DNA of 12,712 nt, from the NCBI GenBank assembly GCA_023437885.1, contig JAEZFH010000373.1:1-12712 (forward strand), read 5' to 3'. Source of the stretch: Bacillota bacterium (GTDB lineage: Bacteria > Bacillota > Clostridia > Lachnospirales > Lachnospiraceae). The first letter of the stretch is position 1, and each line of letters starts with the position of its first letter. The notes beneath the pieces are model-generated. The model was not told where the DNA came from and did no database searches. It saw only the letters and a program-made list of their open reading frames with translations. Below are positions 5,992-12,125 of the stretch, in pieces. A program made the position numbers and the translations under genes.

Positions 5992-7299
5992 TTATCGCAG
6001 TAATATTTCCGATATTTTGCTCGGAGGCAAAGGCTTACACAGCAAATAACCTTGTCCACGCTCACAGAATATACTTCTTAAGTACTCAAGCTGTTCCTGT
6101 GTCTCAATGCCCTCTGCTACTACTCTGTAGTTTAGCTCATGGGCCAGTGACAAAATATTGTGTGTTATAACCGTTTCTTCATTCCCATAGGGAACTGACT
6201 GTATAAAGCTTTTATCAATTTTTATAATATCAACCGGCAGCTTCATCATATGAGTGAATGATGAGTAGCCTGTCCCAAAATCATCCAGTGCAATCTTGAT
6301 CCCATACTCCCTTAACCTCTTTAAACGCTCGATGGCTAAATCGATCTGAGAAAGTATGATGGTTTCGGTAATCTCGAAGGTGACCTTCGACAAATCTGCT
6401 TTATGGGAGGATATGATCTCCTCTATTTTTTGAAAATTACTTTCACTTTCCAGCGTCTTACTGGATAAATTGATGGATAGCTCCAGATTGTTTAATCCAT
6501 CTCGCTCCCATTGTTCCTTTTGATTCAGCGCCTGATTAACTATCCATCTCTCCAGACCGTAAATCTGCTTTGATTTTTCAGCCACCGGAATAAAGAGATC
6601 AGGAGAGATGTAGCCGCTGTCCGTACTGAACCATCGTACCAGCGCCTCTACTCCAATAATTTCATTCGTAAACAGATTATATTCCGGCTGAAAGAACAGC
6701 GTGAATTCTTCTTTCTCAATCGCCTGCTGAAGCTTGTTAATCATCTGAACCTGTTCAACAATGCCCTTCTGCAGTTCATCACTATATATATTAATTTCTT
6801 TCCCTGTCTTCTTAGCCATATAGCTGGCTGTTTCCGCCTTCTTCATCAAAGTGTCTATATCCCTGCCATGCTGGGGATACAATGCTACTCCGGCACTCAT
6901 TGTTATATAAATAACATAGTCGGAGATGCGGATATTGCAGCTGTTATTGATCATATCATCAATCATTTCGTTTAATTGCAGCTCTGACTCTAAATCCGTA
7001 CATAGAACCGCAAACTTGTCGCTGGTTACCCTCGTAACATAGCTTGGATTCTTAACCTTGGCAGCCAGATAATCTGCGATACATTTAATAATATTATCAC
7101 AGATCTTATAGCCATAAGTCTCATTCAGATATTTGAAATTATTGATATCCAGATATACAAGAGCAAATTTATTCCATCCTGCAAGCTGGCTGCAAGAACT
7201 CCGCCTAATATAATCGGTTAAAATATTCTTGAGTAATTTATAATCAGGCAAACCGGTTAGCTCGTCATAATACATTGGTTTTAAATTTGCTTTTCCCAT
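5992..7299 (-). CDS. GGDEF-EAL protein with degenerate GGDEF, probable c-di-GMP phosphodiesterase
   Basis: This 435-aa protein has no membrane segment or sensor domain. The GGDEF-like domain (about 8-175) starts with YDELTGLPDYKLL and contains DINNFKYLNETYG, but its signature is T92-S-D-K-F96 instead of GGDEF and no RxxD inhibitory site precedes it, so cyclase activity is unlikely; it may be a GTP-binding regulatory domain. The EAL domain (about 187-435) keeps the full catalytic set: E218-A-L, N277 in INLSS, E309 in FEITE, D339-D340 in DDFGTG, K360 in IKIDKS, E396 and E399 in AEGIE, and Q416 in GQGY. It should hydrolyse c-di-GMP to pGpG. The ribosome binding site is weak (GAGAGAGATAAGAG). It diverges from the repeat-propeptide gene across the 26-bp inverted repeat, so the two may be co-regulated. 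Confidence 0.92.
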   Translation of the reverse strand: MGKANLKPMYYDELTGLPDYKLLKNILTDYIRRSSCSQLAGWNKFALVYLDINNFKYLNETYGYKICDNIIKCIADYLAAKVKNPSYVTRVTSDKFAVLCTDLESELQLNEMIDDMINNSCNIRISDYVIYITMSAGVALYPQHGRDIDTLMKKAETASYMAKKTGKEINIYSDELQKGIVEQVQMINKLQQAIEKEEFTLFFQPEYNLFTNEIIGVEALVRWFSTDSGYISPDLFIPVAEKSKQIYGLERWIVNQALNQKEQWERDGLNNLELSINLSSKTLESESNFQKIEEIISSHKADLSKVTFEITETIILSQIDLAIERLKRLREYGIKIALDDFGTGYSSFTHMMKLPVDIIKIDKSFIQSVPYGNEETVITHNILSLAHELNYRVVAEGIETQEQLEYLRSIFCERGQGYLLCKPLPPSKISEILLR

Positions 7300-7348
7300 A
7301 CTCTTATCTCTCTCGTTCTGATTCAGATATTAATAGTTGGTCAAATAT

Positions 7349-7377
7349 ATAATAAAAGATTTAGAGTAAGAAGACCA
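7349..7377 (-). promoter_or_regulatory. Possible promoter of the EAL gene, -35 inside the inverted repeat
   Basis: On the minus strand TGGTCT (7372-7377) and TATTAT (7349-7354) are exactly 17 bp apart. The -35 matches the TTGACA consensus at only three positions, so the promoter may need an activator. The start would be near 7342, about 43 nt before the ATG at 7299. The -35 is the outer end of the left arm of the inverted repeat and mirrors the plus-strand promoter. Confidence 0.45.
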
Positions 7378-7427
7378 TGTCGTATTTGGAAAATTTCAAT
7401 CAAATTTTCCAAATACGACATGGTCTT
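7371..7427. promoter_or_regulatory. Perfect 26-bp inverted repeat between divergent genes, candidate shared operator
   Basis: Bases 7371-7396 are the exact reverse complement of 7402-7427, with a 5-base spacer (CAATC). The outer ends read CATGGTCTT away from the centre on both strands. The genes on either side are transcribed away from it, so it terminates neither. Each outer end provides a -35-like TGGTCT with a -10 at 17 bp spacing on its side. A regulator bound here would be positioned to act on both divergent promoters. A cruciform, a small-RNA terminator or a degenerate mobile-element end remains possible. Confidence 0.6.
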
Positions 7428-7449
7428 TCCTATTTCGCAATTATATAAT
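7421..7449 (+). promoter_or_regulatory. Possible promoter of the repeat-propeptide gene
   Basis: TGGTCT (7421-7426) and TATAAT (7444-7449) are exactly 17 bp apart. The -10 is perfect and the -35 weak (three of six), as expected for an activator-dependent promoter. The start near 7456 gives a leader of about 85 nt that contains the palindrome at 7464-7494. Confidence 0.5.
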
Positions 7450-7463
7450 TACATTAATTTCAA

Positions 7464-7494
7464 AATTAAAAACATGTAACACATGTTTTTAATT
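7464..7494 (+). promoter_or_regulatory. Perfect 14-bp palindrome in the propeptide leader
   Basis: AATTAAAAACATGT (7464-7477) pairs exactly with ACATGTTTTTAATT (7481-7494) across AAC. It begins about 8 bp after the predicted start site and ends 46 bp before the ATG. No T-run follows, so it is not a standard terminator. It could be a DNA operator (two ACATGT half-sites) or a 5' stem that protects the mRNA. Confidence 0.5.
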
Positions 7495-7540
7495 CAAAAA
7501 ACCCAAAAAAACCATATCAACCAATATTAGGAGGTCAATT

Positions 7541-7843
7541 ATGAACAACAAAAAACGTATTTTTACTCTCTCTCTGTTACTTTTATTCGTGAGCTTAACT
7601 GTAATCTTTGCAAAGGCACAACAAAAAAATGACGATGGACAAACTCTTGCAAGCGACATGCCTGCCATCTTATCCGCTTCCAACGACGATGAACTGACTC
7701 TTGCAAGCGACATGCCCGCCATCTTATCTGCTTCCAATGACGATGGATTGACTCTTGCAAGCGATATGCCCGCTATCTTATCTGCTTCCAATGACGATGG
7801 ATTAACTCTTGCCAGCGATATGCCTGCTATCTTATCTGCGTAA
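7541..7843 (+). CDS. Secreted multi-repeat propeptide, putative quorum-sensing signal precursor
   Basis: This 100-aa protein starts with a Sec signal peptide: MNNKKR, a hydrophobic core (about 7-23) and an AKA|QQ cleavage-like site after residue 26. Four tandem 18-residue units follow directly (30-47, 48-65, 66-83 and 84-100, the last lacking its final Ser). The first reads NDDGQTLASDMPAILSAS; only unit positions 4-5 vary (GQ, EL, GL, GL). The C-terminus is the end of a unit (DMPAILSA), so protease release of identical short peptides from every unit is plausible. AGGAGGT (7529-7535) lies 5 nt before the ATG, an excellent ribosome binding site that predicts high expression. It converges, 3 bp away, on two XRE-helical-repeat regulator genes of the type that senses re-imported peptides. 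A signalling role is an inference; a secreted adhesin, antimicrobial or toxin-like peptide is an alternative. Confidence 0.8.
   Translation: MNNKKRIFTLSLLLLFVSLTVIFAKAQQKNDDGQTLASDMPAILSASNDDELTLASDMPAILSASNDDGLTLASDMPAILSASNDDGLTLASDMPAILSA
7628..7840 (+). repeat. Four tandem 54-bp coding repeats
   Basis: Units lie at 7628-7681, 7682-7735, 7736-7789 and 7790-7840 (the last lacks one codon before the stop). Differences between units are nearly all at third or other synonymous positions, for example GAC/GAT, CCT/CCC, GCC/GCT, TCC/TCT and CTG/TTG/TTA. Amino-acid changes are confined to two adjacent codons, so the peptide is conserved while the DNA has drifted. Confidence 0.95.
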
Positions 7844-7846
7844 ATA

Positions 7847-8788
7847 TTACATAAAAATTACTGCATCATGATAATTACGCATGATATGCTCTCTTACAAA
7901 CTGCTCAGCAAAAGTTAATCTCATCGCTGATGCAATAAAAACTGCTTGCCTCAAAAATTGTAGACTTTCGGTACGTTTATTACCAGGTAACACTCCCTTA
8001 TCTATCAGTTGTTCCATATTCCAAGCAACTCCATATAGTAGATTTGGGAGTGCATTACCTAATTTATTGTTTTTACATATCACAATTCCTTCATTCGCAA
8101 CTTCAATTGCTTTTTCATGCTCATTAATTAAGCCATACCATTTGGATAGATTATTTGCAATAGTGACTTGCAAGATTGATCTTTGCTGCTCTTCCATATA
8201 GCTTTGCTTCATAGCACTGTAAACTTCTTTAATGACCTCAATTGCTTTATTAATATCTCCATTTTCTGTATGAGCGATCGAAATATTTACAAGTAACATC
8301 GCCTCACTGAAGCTTAGTGGCCAATTTGCAAGAGATATTGTGCCATATTTAGTAATTGTCAGGCTTAAAGCTTTCTCAAAACCTGCCAAGTATTCTTTAG
8401 AACCGATGCGTTTTAAATTATAATTCACCAGGCTTTCTGCTCTAATCAGAAATTGCTTATCAAGTACGGAATTTCCTACTGTTTTCTTTATTTCCTCTAA
8501 GATACCCTCTGCTTGATGAAAGTCATACTGCTTAATATAATCCTCAAACAGCTTCATCTGTTCCAATACCTTTAAATCCGATACAGAAAGCATGGAATAA
8601 GCCCTAACCCTGATTCGACCCATACGCTCCATCAGTAGCTCGTAGACATCCCTGCTTGGATTTTGGCTGCCATTTTCAATCCGGGACAGTGTTTCTACGG
8701 AACAGATTTCTTCACTCAGCTGTTCCTGTGTTATTGACAAGGATTTTCTTGTCATTCGCACGATATCACCTAGTCGATATCTACCCAT
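7847..8788 (-). CDS. XRE-family HTH regulator with C-terminal helical repeats (RRNPP-like)
   Basis: The 313-aa protein has an N-terminal helix-turn-helix (about 6-60): LGDIVRMTRKSLSITQEQLSEE, then CSVETLSRIENGSQNPSRDV. The remaining 250 residues are predicted helical pairs resembling TPRs, for example AEGILEEIKK, LLVNISIAHTENGDINKAIEVI and ANNLSKWYGLINEHEKAIEVANEG. This is the architecture of RRNPP peptide receptors (PlcR, NprR, Rgg, PrgX type), whose repeats bind a short imported peptide and thereby switch DNA binding. GGAGG lies 7 nt before the start, inside the end of the upstream regulator gene, which it overlaps by 19 bp. Its 3' end faces the propeptide gene 3 bp away. It looks AT-richer than its paralogue. 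That the adjacent propeptide supplies the ligand is an inference. Confidence 0.85.
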   Translation of the reverse strand: MGRYRLGDIVRMTRKSLSITQEQLSEEICSVETLSRIENGSQNPSRDVYELLMERMGRIRVRAYSMLSVSDLKVLEQMKLFEDYIKQYDFHQAEGILEEIKKTVGNSVLDKQFLIRAESLVNYNLKRIGSKEYLAGFEKALSLTITKYGTISLANWPLSFSEAMLLVNISIAHTENGDINKAIEVIKEVYSAMKQSYMEEQQRSILQVTIANNLSKWYGLINEHEKAIEVANEGIVICKNNKLGNALPNLLYGVAWNMEQLIDKGVLPGNKRTESLQFLRQAVFIASAMRLTFAEQFVREHIMRNYHDAVIFM

Positions 8789-9723
8789 TGATACACCTCC
8801 TCTAAATAACTCCTGATCCTATCAGCCTCATCGCATTCATCACAGAACTTATATACATAATACGCCTGTAAGTAACATTTTGCACACTCCTGATTAGTGC
8901 TCACCCATATCCCCTGCTCCTTGAGCAGTGCTTCCAGTGCCCGTGCTTTGATAGTATACAAATCACCCAAAAAATCCATCATGCGGCTTCCCTTGCTCTT
9001 CTCTAAACCAAGCTCACACATCTTCCCAGCACGAAGCATGTCCCCTTCTGCCATATATAACTTACTGGCTATCACAGCTACTTTCGCATAAATACTGTTA
9101 TTCTCCTCGGTTGCGGCCTGAAGCTCCAGATACTCTATCACCTGATCCAGAATAGCTTTGGCCTTGTCAATAATATCTGCTAAAATCATGTGCTGTATCA
9201 TGTCAATAATAATATTAAGCTCACTGCTGCTTAAATAATAGTTCTTTATTTTATAGGTTTTAAAATCAGGTACTGTGCAGATAATCGCTTCCATGAGCAA
9301 TTCAATGGTCCGTTCTACACATCCTCCTTCCGCGTCATTGAGCCCGGCTCTGCTGTTCATAATAAATTGCCGATGGGCCGTTCCCTTCGAACCGGCCATT
9401 TCCTCGTATTCTTTCAAAAGCTCATTTGCTTTACCGCAATTTTGTTCTGCGATCTGCTTTTTAATCTCTTCTCTGTTCAGATATAACATATAATCAAAAT
9501 CCGTTAATATTAATTCAAATTGATTCGGCATTCTTCCCAGCCGCTCCAACAGGGTCTCCAACAGTAATGAATCTACGTCCCTCTCCCCAGCCTCAATGCG
9601 CGATAAAGTAGCCACAGAGCACAATCCTTTACATAGATTGCCTTGTGTGATCTGATATGATTCCCGAAAGTACTGTATCGCTGTTCCTATTTTATTATTC
9701 GTTACCATGATCCCTTTTTCCAT
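8770..9723 (-). CDS. Second XRE-family HTH regulator with C-terminal helical repeats, paralogue of its neighbour
   Basis: The 317-aa protein repeats the architecture of the gene at 7847-8788: HTH at about 12-66 (IGTAIQYFRESYQITQGNLC, then CSVATLSRIEAGERDVDSLL and LLERLGRMP), followed by helical repeats such as KANELLKEYEEMAG, IDKAKAILDQVIEYLELQAA and YMAEGDMLRAGKMCELGLEKSK. The shared CSVxTLSRIExG core and xLLxRLGR/xLMERMGR helix show that the two are paralogues, but the repeat regions differ strongly, so they probably read different ligands or act in series. An alternative start at 9708 (MVTNN) aligns better with the neighbour's N-terminus; neither start has an ideal ribosome binding site. 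It is the first gene of the two-gene operon. A weak TTGAAC-17-TACTCT promoter may lie at 9800-9828 on the minus strand. Confidence 0.85.
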   Translation of the reverse strand: MEKGIMVTNNKIGTAIQYFRESYQITQGNLCKGLCSVATLSRIEAGERDVDSLLLETLLERLGRMPNQFELILTDFDYMLYLNREEIKKQIAEQNCGKANELLKEYEEMAGSKGTAHRQFIMNSRAGLNDAEGGCVERTIELLMEAIICTVPDFKTYKIKNYYLSSSELNIIIDMIQHMILADIIDKAKAILDQVIEYLELQAATEENNSIYAKVAVIASKLYMAEGDMLRAGKMCELGLEKSKGSRMMDFLGDLYTIKARALEALLKEQGIWVSTNQECAKCYLQAYYVYKFCDECDEADRIRSYLEEVYQWVDID

Positions 9724-10296
9724 GCCTTCTTCCCATTCATTCTTTATTCCTTACGCAACTCTATGATCCATCTGTTACTATATGTCGATTCTTATCTATA
9801 GAGTAGCACACCCAATTTTCTTGTTCAATGAATAATTAGTATATATAGGCACCTGAGGTGTCCCTGCTTATATACCTATAGTAAATGGCACCAAACTTGC
9901 TGCGCCTCCCTTTGGCTACGACGAGAACTCCGGAGGTCTGTGCAAATACAAATAAAACTCCAGTTACTTCTTAGAATTTGTTGAAATTTACCGCCATTAG
10001 TTATATTCTAACATTATATCATAGTTGCAGGCTTTTATGGCATTATTACATTGATGAGGCTAATTTTAGAGCAAAAGTACCTATAGCTTTATGAACCATG
10101 TCTTCATAATTCAAACGGATCGAATTGTAACTTCGTGTGGGCAGTATTCCAAATTTTCGAATGTGACCGCAGGTGGCCACAATTTGGAGGTACCTTTTAC
10201 AGAATACACAATCCGGTAATGTGCTATTTGCATTTGCATTTTTTTATCAAAGGGAAGATTTATTTCATTTCATAGGATGTATAGAAAGGAAAACTT
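9724..10296. other. 573-bp gap with inverted repeats and a possible decayed gene
   Basis: No confident gene is visible. On the minus strand a frame is open from 10243 to a TAA at 10046-10048 (65 codons), encoding protein-like sequence such as GHIRKFGILPTRSYNSIRL and KAIGTFALKLASSM; it has no ATG near its beginning and no ribosome binding site, so it may be the remnant of a lost gene. Within it TCCAAATT (10148-10155) and AATTTGGA (10181-10188) flank an inner GTGACC/GGT-CAC pairing. CACCT-G-AGGTG (9850-9860) is another small palindrome. The left end must hold the promoter of the regulator operon and the right end that of the acetyltransferase gene. Confidence 0.35.
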
Positions 10297-11091
10297 ATGA
10301 ATAATCAAGACATCTTAAGAATCGCTATGGAACAATCCGCAATTGACTTTAATTGTTCCACAGAGGATTTTATGACAGAGGGCTGCAAGGTAGTCTCCTC
10401 TGAATTAAAGGCAGGCAGAAAGTCCTGTTATAAAAAGCCCCTGCTCTGCAAGATAGCTTATTACGGTGAGGGTCTGGTAGTTAGTGCTGACCAGGGCATA
10501 CAGGATTATATGGAAGCATTTATCCACAGACATCCTGGCTACCGGTGCTTTGATACACCGCAGCTTATAGTAATGAACAGGGAGTTCGAGAAATACGGCA
10601 ATTGTGTATGCCATATTGCTGAATTCTTTCTTCCTGACAGGAATAAACAGGTTTCGCTAAATCCTGCAATAACGATCAAGATGCTGTATGAGAACGAGAT
10701 TCCCTCTCTCTATCATGACGAACGCTTTTCCATGGCTCTTAGCTATGAGGGAGATGAGGATAAAAAGGATGTGATTGCCGCCGTCGGCTATCTCGATGGC
10801 CAAATCGTCGGCATCGCAGGCGCAAGCAACGATTGTGATACCATGTGGCAGGTCGGCATTGATGTTCTTCCGGGGTACCGCCGTCAGGGTATTGCTGCTA
10901 CCCTTACCAGGCGTCTGACCGATGAAATCCTGTCTCTGGGTAAGGTCCCCTATTATGGTACCGCCTGGTCCAACCTTGCCTCAAAAAACAATGCAATCAG
11001 GTGCGGCTACCGTTCTACCTGGGTTGAAATGGCTGCCAAAGAAATTACGGATGCTATGGAAATGATCGGTGAAAACAACGACAAGCGGTAA
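10297..11091 (+). CDS. GNAT family N-acetyltransferase
   Basis: The 264-aa protein carries a C-terminal GNAT domain (about 150-250). The acetyl-CoA motif A is QVGIDVLPGYRRQGIAATL (185-203), with R196-Q-G-I-A200 forming the pyrophosphate-binding loop. The preceding strands GYLDGQIVGIAGAS and the following segment YYGTAWSNLASKNNAIRCGYR (220-239) match the usual motif B region ending in the xxGY/F turn. The first 110 residues form another domain without a recognisable motif, making this longer than a single-domain GNAT (about 150-180 aa). The substrate cannot be read. AAGGA (10286-10290) lies 6 nt before the start. It stands alone, convergent with the GntR gene, and its stop codon sits in the loop of the hairpin at 11080-11101. 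Confidence 0.88.
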   Translation: MNNQDILRIAMEQSAIDFNCSTEDFMTEGCKVVSSELKAGRKSCYKKPLLCKIAYYGEGLVVSADQGIQDYMEAFIHRHPGYRCFDTPQLIVMNREFEKYGNCVCHIAEFFLPDRNKQVSLNPAITIKMLYENEIPSLYHDERFSMALSYEGDEDKKDVIAAVGYLDGQIVGIAGASNDCDTMWQVGIDVLPGYRRQGIAATLTRRLTDEILSLGKVPYYGTAWSNLASKNNAIRCGYRSTWVEMAAKEITDAMEMIGENNDKR

Positions 11092-11101
11092 ACCGCTTGT
11101 C
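11080..11101 (-). terminator. Hairpin between the convergent GNAT and GntR genes
   Basis: GACAAGCGG (11080-11088) pairs perfectly with CCGCTTGTC (11093-11101) around TAAA, which contains the GNAT stop codon. On the minus strand the stem is followed by GTTGTTTTC, so it works best as a terminator for the GntR gene, whose stop is 10 nt away. On the plus strand there is no T-run. Confidence 0.65.
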
Positions 11102-11110
11102 TTAGGTTAA

Positions 11111-11815
11111 TCAATAATAGATCTGGTCCTCGCCCGTAATCGCATCGTTCACCTTTTTCTCTGACCAGCCGATGGCCCCCTCTACATCCCGCCTGGCAAT
11201 AAACTGCCACAGGGTATCGGTATTGGCATACAGCTTTTCCTTACCATGAAGTATGCAGAATCTCTCCCAGAGCATAATCACTGCTTCACGGAAGGAATAA
11301 TAGATCAGCGGCATAAGCATATTGCCGGATAGAATAGCAAGCTCATGATGAAAATCAAACGCTTTCTCACTGGCTTCCTTTATACCGGATGCTTTCGCGA
11401 TCCCATCTGCATAATTTCGAAGGACATCTATATCCTCCTTCTTCATCTCAGGAATTGCAAGACGCAAGGCCAGAATACTCAGTGCCTGCCGTATCTCCAG
11501 GATGGAGCGGATTTCTTCCGCTCTGAGTACTCCTCCGTTATAATTCAAAATCGAAATCAAGGTCTCCATAGTTCCCGTTTTACGATAATCTGCAATAAAG
11601 GTTCCAATCCTTGGCCGGATGGTCAGGAAGCCTTTTCTTGCCAACTCCAAAATTCCGCTGTTTACCACTCCACGGCTTACCTGCATTGACTTGGCAAGCT
11701 CCCGTTCCGGCGGAAGCTTCTCTCCGACCGCCAATCTTCCCGATAAAATCATTCCCTCCAGCTCCTGTATAAATAATTCCTTCAGGGAAGGAGCCGATAA
11801 TTTTGTAAACTCCAT
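11111..11815 (-). CDS. GntR family regulator, FadR/FCD subfamily
   Basis: The 234-aa protein has an N-terminal GntR winged helix (about 8-75): LKELFIQELEGMILSGRLAVGEKLPPERELA, then VSRGVVNSGILELARKGFLTIRPRIGTFIADY, which are the classic GntR motifs. The C-terminal helical FCD domain (about 85-225) includes EIRSILEIRQALSILALRLA and the D-F-H-H-ELA segment that often contributes metal or ligand contacts. FCD regulators usually sense carboxylates or sugar acids; the ligand here is unknown. The start at 11815 is chosen because GGAGG lies 7 nt upstream; a longer frame from a GTG at 11887 has none. It has a good own promoter (12012-12040) and two CTGGT-N3-ACCAG sites, one in its leader and one by the divergent membrane-protein gene, so it probably controls itself and that gene. 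Confidence 0.92.
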   Translation of the reverse strand: MEFTKLSAPSLKELFIQELEGMILSGRLAVGEKLPPERELAKSMQVSRGVVNSGILELARKGFLTIRPRIGTFIADYRKTGTMETLISILNYNGGVLRAEEIRSILEIRQALSILALRLAIPEMKKEDIDVLRNYADGIAKASGIKEASEKAFDFHHELAILSGNMLMPLIYYSFREAVIMLWERFCILHGKEKLYANTDTLWQFIARRDVEGAIGWSEKKVNDAITGEDQIYY

Positions 11816-11985
11816 ACTATAACCTCCATAATGCCGCACAGCGTGTATACAATTAGCACGGAAGAACATGGTGTGATCACCACTCACATGAACTTGCGGT
11901 TTTCTCTGATTCTCTCTGTTTTCTTCGACGGAAGACCTCGTCTTTCATCTGGAAAGAAGTTCTTCTCCATTACTATTCCCTGTCA

Positions 11986-11998
11986 CTGGTATAACCAG
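11986..11998. promoter_or_regulatory. FCD/GntR-type operator, site 1 (autoregulation)
   Basis: CTGGT-ATA-ACCAG is a perfect 5-bp inverted repeat that fits the TNGTNNNACNA consensus of FadR-type regulators. It lies about 7-19 bp downstream of the predicted start of the GntR transcript, where a bound dimer would block elongation. The same arms recur at 12126-12138. Confidence 0.65.
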
Positions 11999-12011
11999 AT
12001 GCCACACTCAG

Positions 12012-12040
12012 ATTATATTGTATCATATGCTTAAATGCAA
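12012..12040 (-). promoter_or_regulatory. Promoter of the GntR gene
   Basis: On the minus strand TTGCAT (12035-12040) and a perfect TATAAT (12012-12017) are exactly 17 bp apart. The start near 12005 implies a long leader of about 190 nt before the ATG at 11815. That leader contains operator site 1 and a 28-codon open frame (11884-11970) with a weak AGGG site, of doubtful reality. Confidence 0.65.
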
Positions 12041-12080
12041 GAGAATTTTATATCTAAAACGCTGAATAATCCATGCATTC

Positions 12081-12110
12081 TTGACTTTGTTAAAATAATG
12101 ACGATAATAT
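12081..12110 (+). promoter_or_regulatory. Promoter of the membrane-protein gene
   Basis: TTGACT (12081-12086) and TAATAT (12105-12110) are 18 bp apart. The start would be near 12117, just upstream of operator site 2. It diverges from the GntR promoter, with the two -35 elements about 40 bp apart. Confidence 0.55.
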
Positions 12111-12125
12111 AATTATATGGTACTT

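Noticed and set aside
5974..6028. Nested inverted repeats (GCCTCCG/CGGAGGC and ACTGC/GCAGT) over the EAL stop codon
   Set aside because: The arms are short and widely spaced, the structure lies mostly in coding sequence, and a far better terminator follows at 5876-5911.
7489..7791. A 100-codon open frame on the minus strand with its own repeats, opposite the propeptide gene
   Set aside because: It is a by-product of the 54-bp repeats, which keep the opposite frames open; it has no signal peptide or ribosome binding site, while the plus-strand gene has both and shows synonymous drift.
7628..7840. Regular repeats as a CRISPR-like array
   Set aside because: The units are contiguous with no unique spacers, are in frame, and encode identical peptides.
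9800..9828. TTGAAC-17-TACTCT as a confident promoter for the regulator operon
   Set aside because: The -10 matches only three of six positions; mentioned as a possibility in the gene entry but not listed as a feature.
10148..10200. T-box or other riboswitch ahead of the acetyltransferase gene
   Set aside because: The GGTGGCCAC and GGTACC strings superficially recall the T-box element, but its conserved sequence, specifier loop and terminator are absent.
10091..10219. A 42-codon plus-strand frame starting ATG 10091
   Set aside because: No ribosome binding site and no recognisable content; it overlaps the more protein-like minus-strand frame.
11843..11854. GTGTATACAATT as the GntR operator
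   Set aside because: It is an imperfect palindrome far downstream of the predicted start; the two CTGGT-N3-ACCAG sites fit the family consensus and the promoter positions better.
11816..11887. Longer GntR protein beginning at the GTG at 11887
   Set aside because: No ribosome binding site; the added residues precede the conserved GntR start, and ATG 11815 has GGAGG at the right distance.
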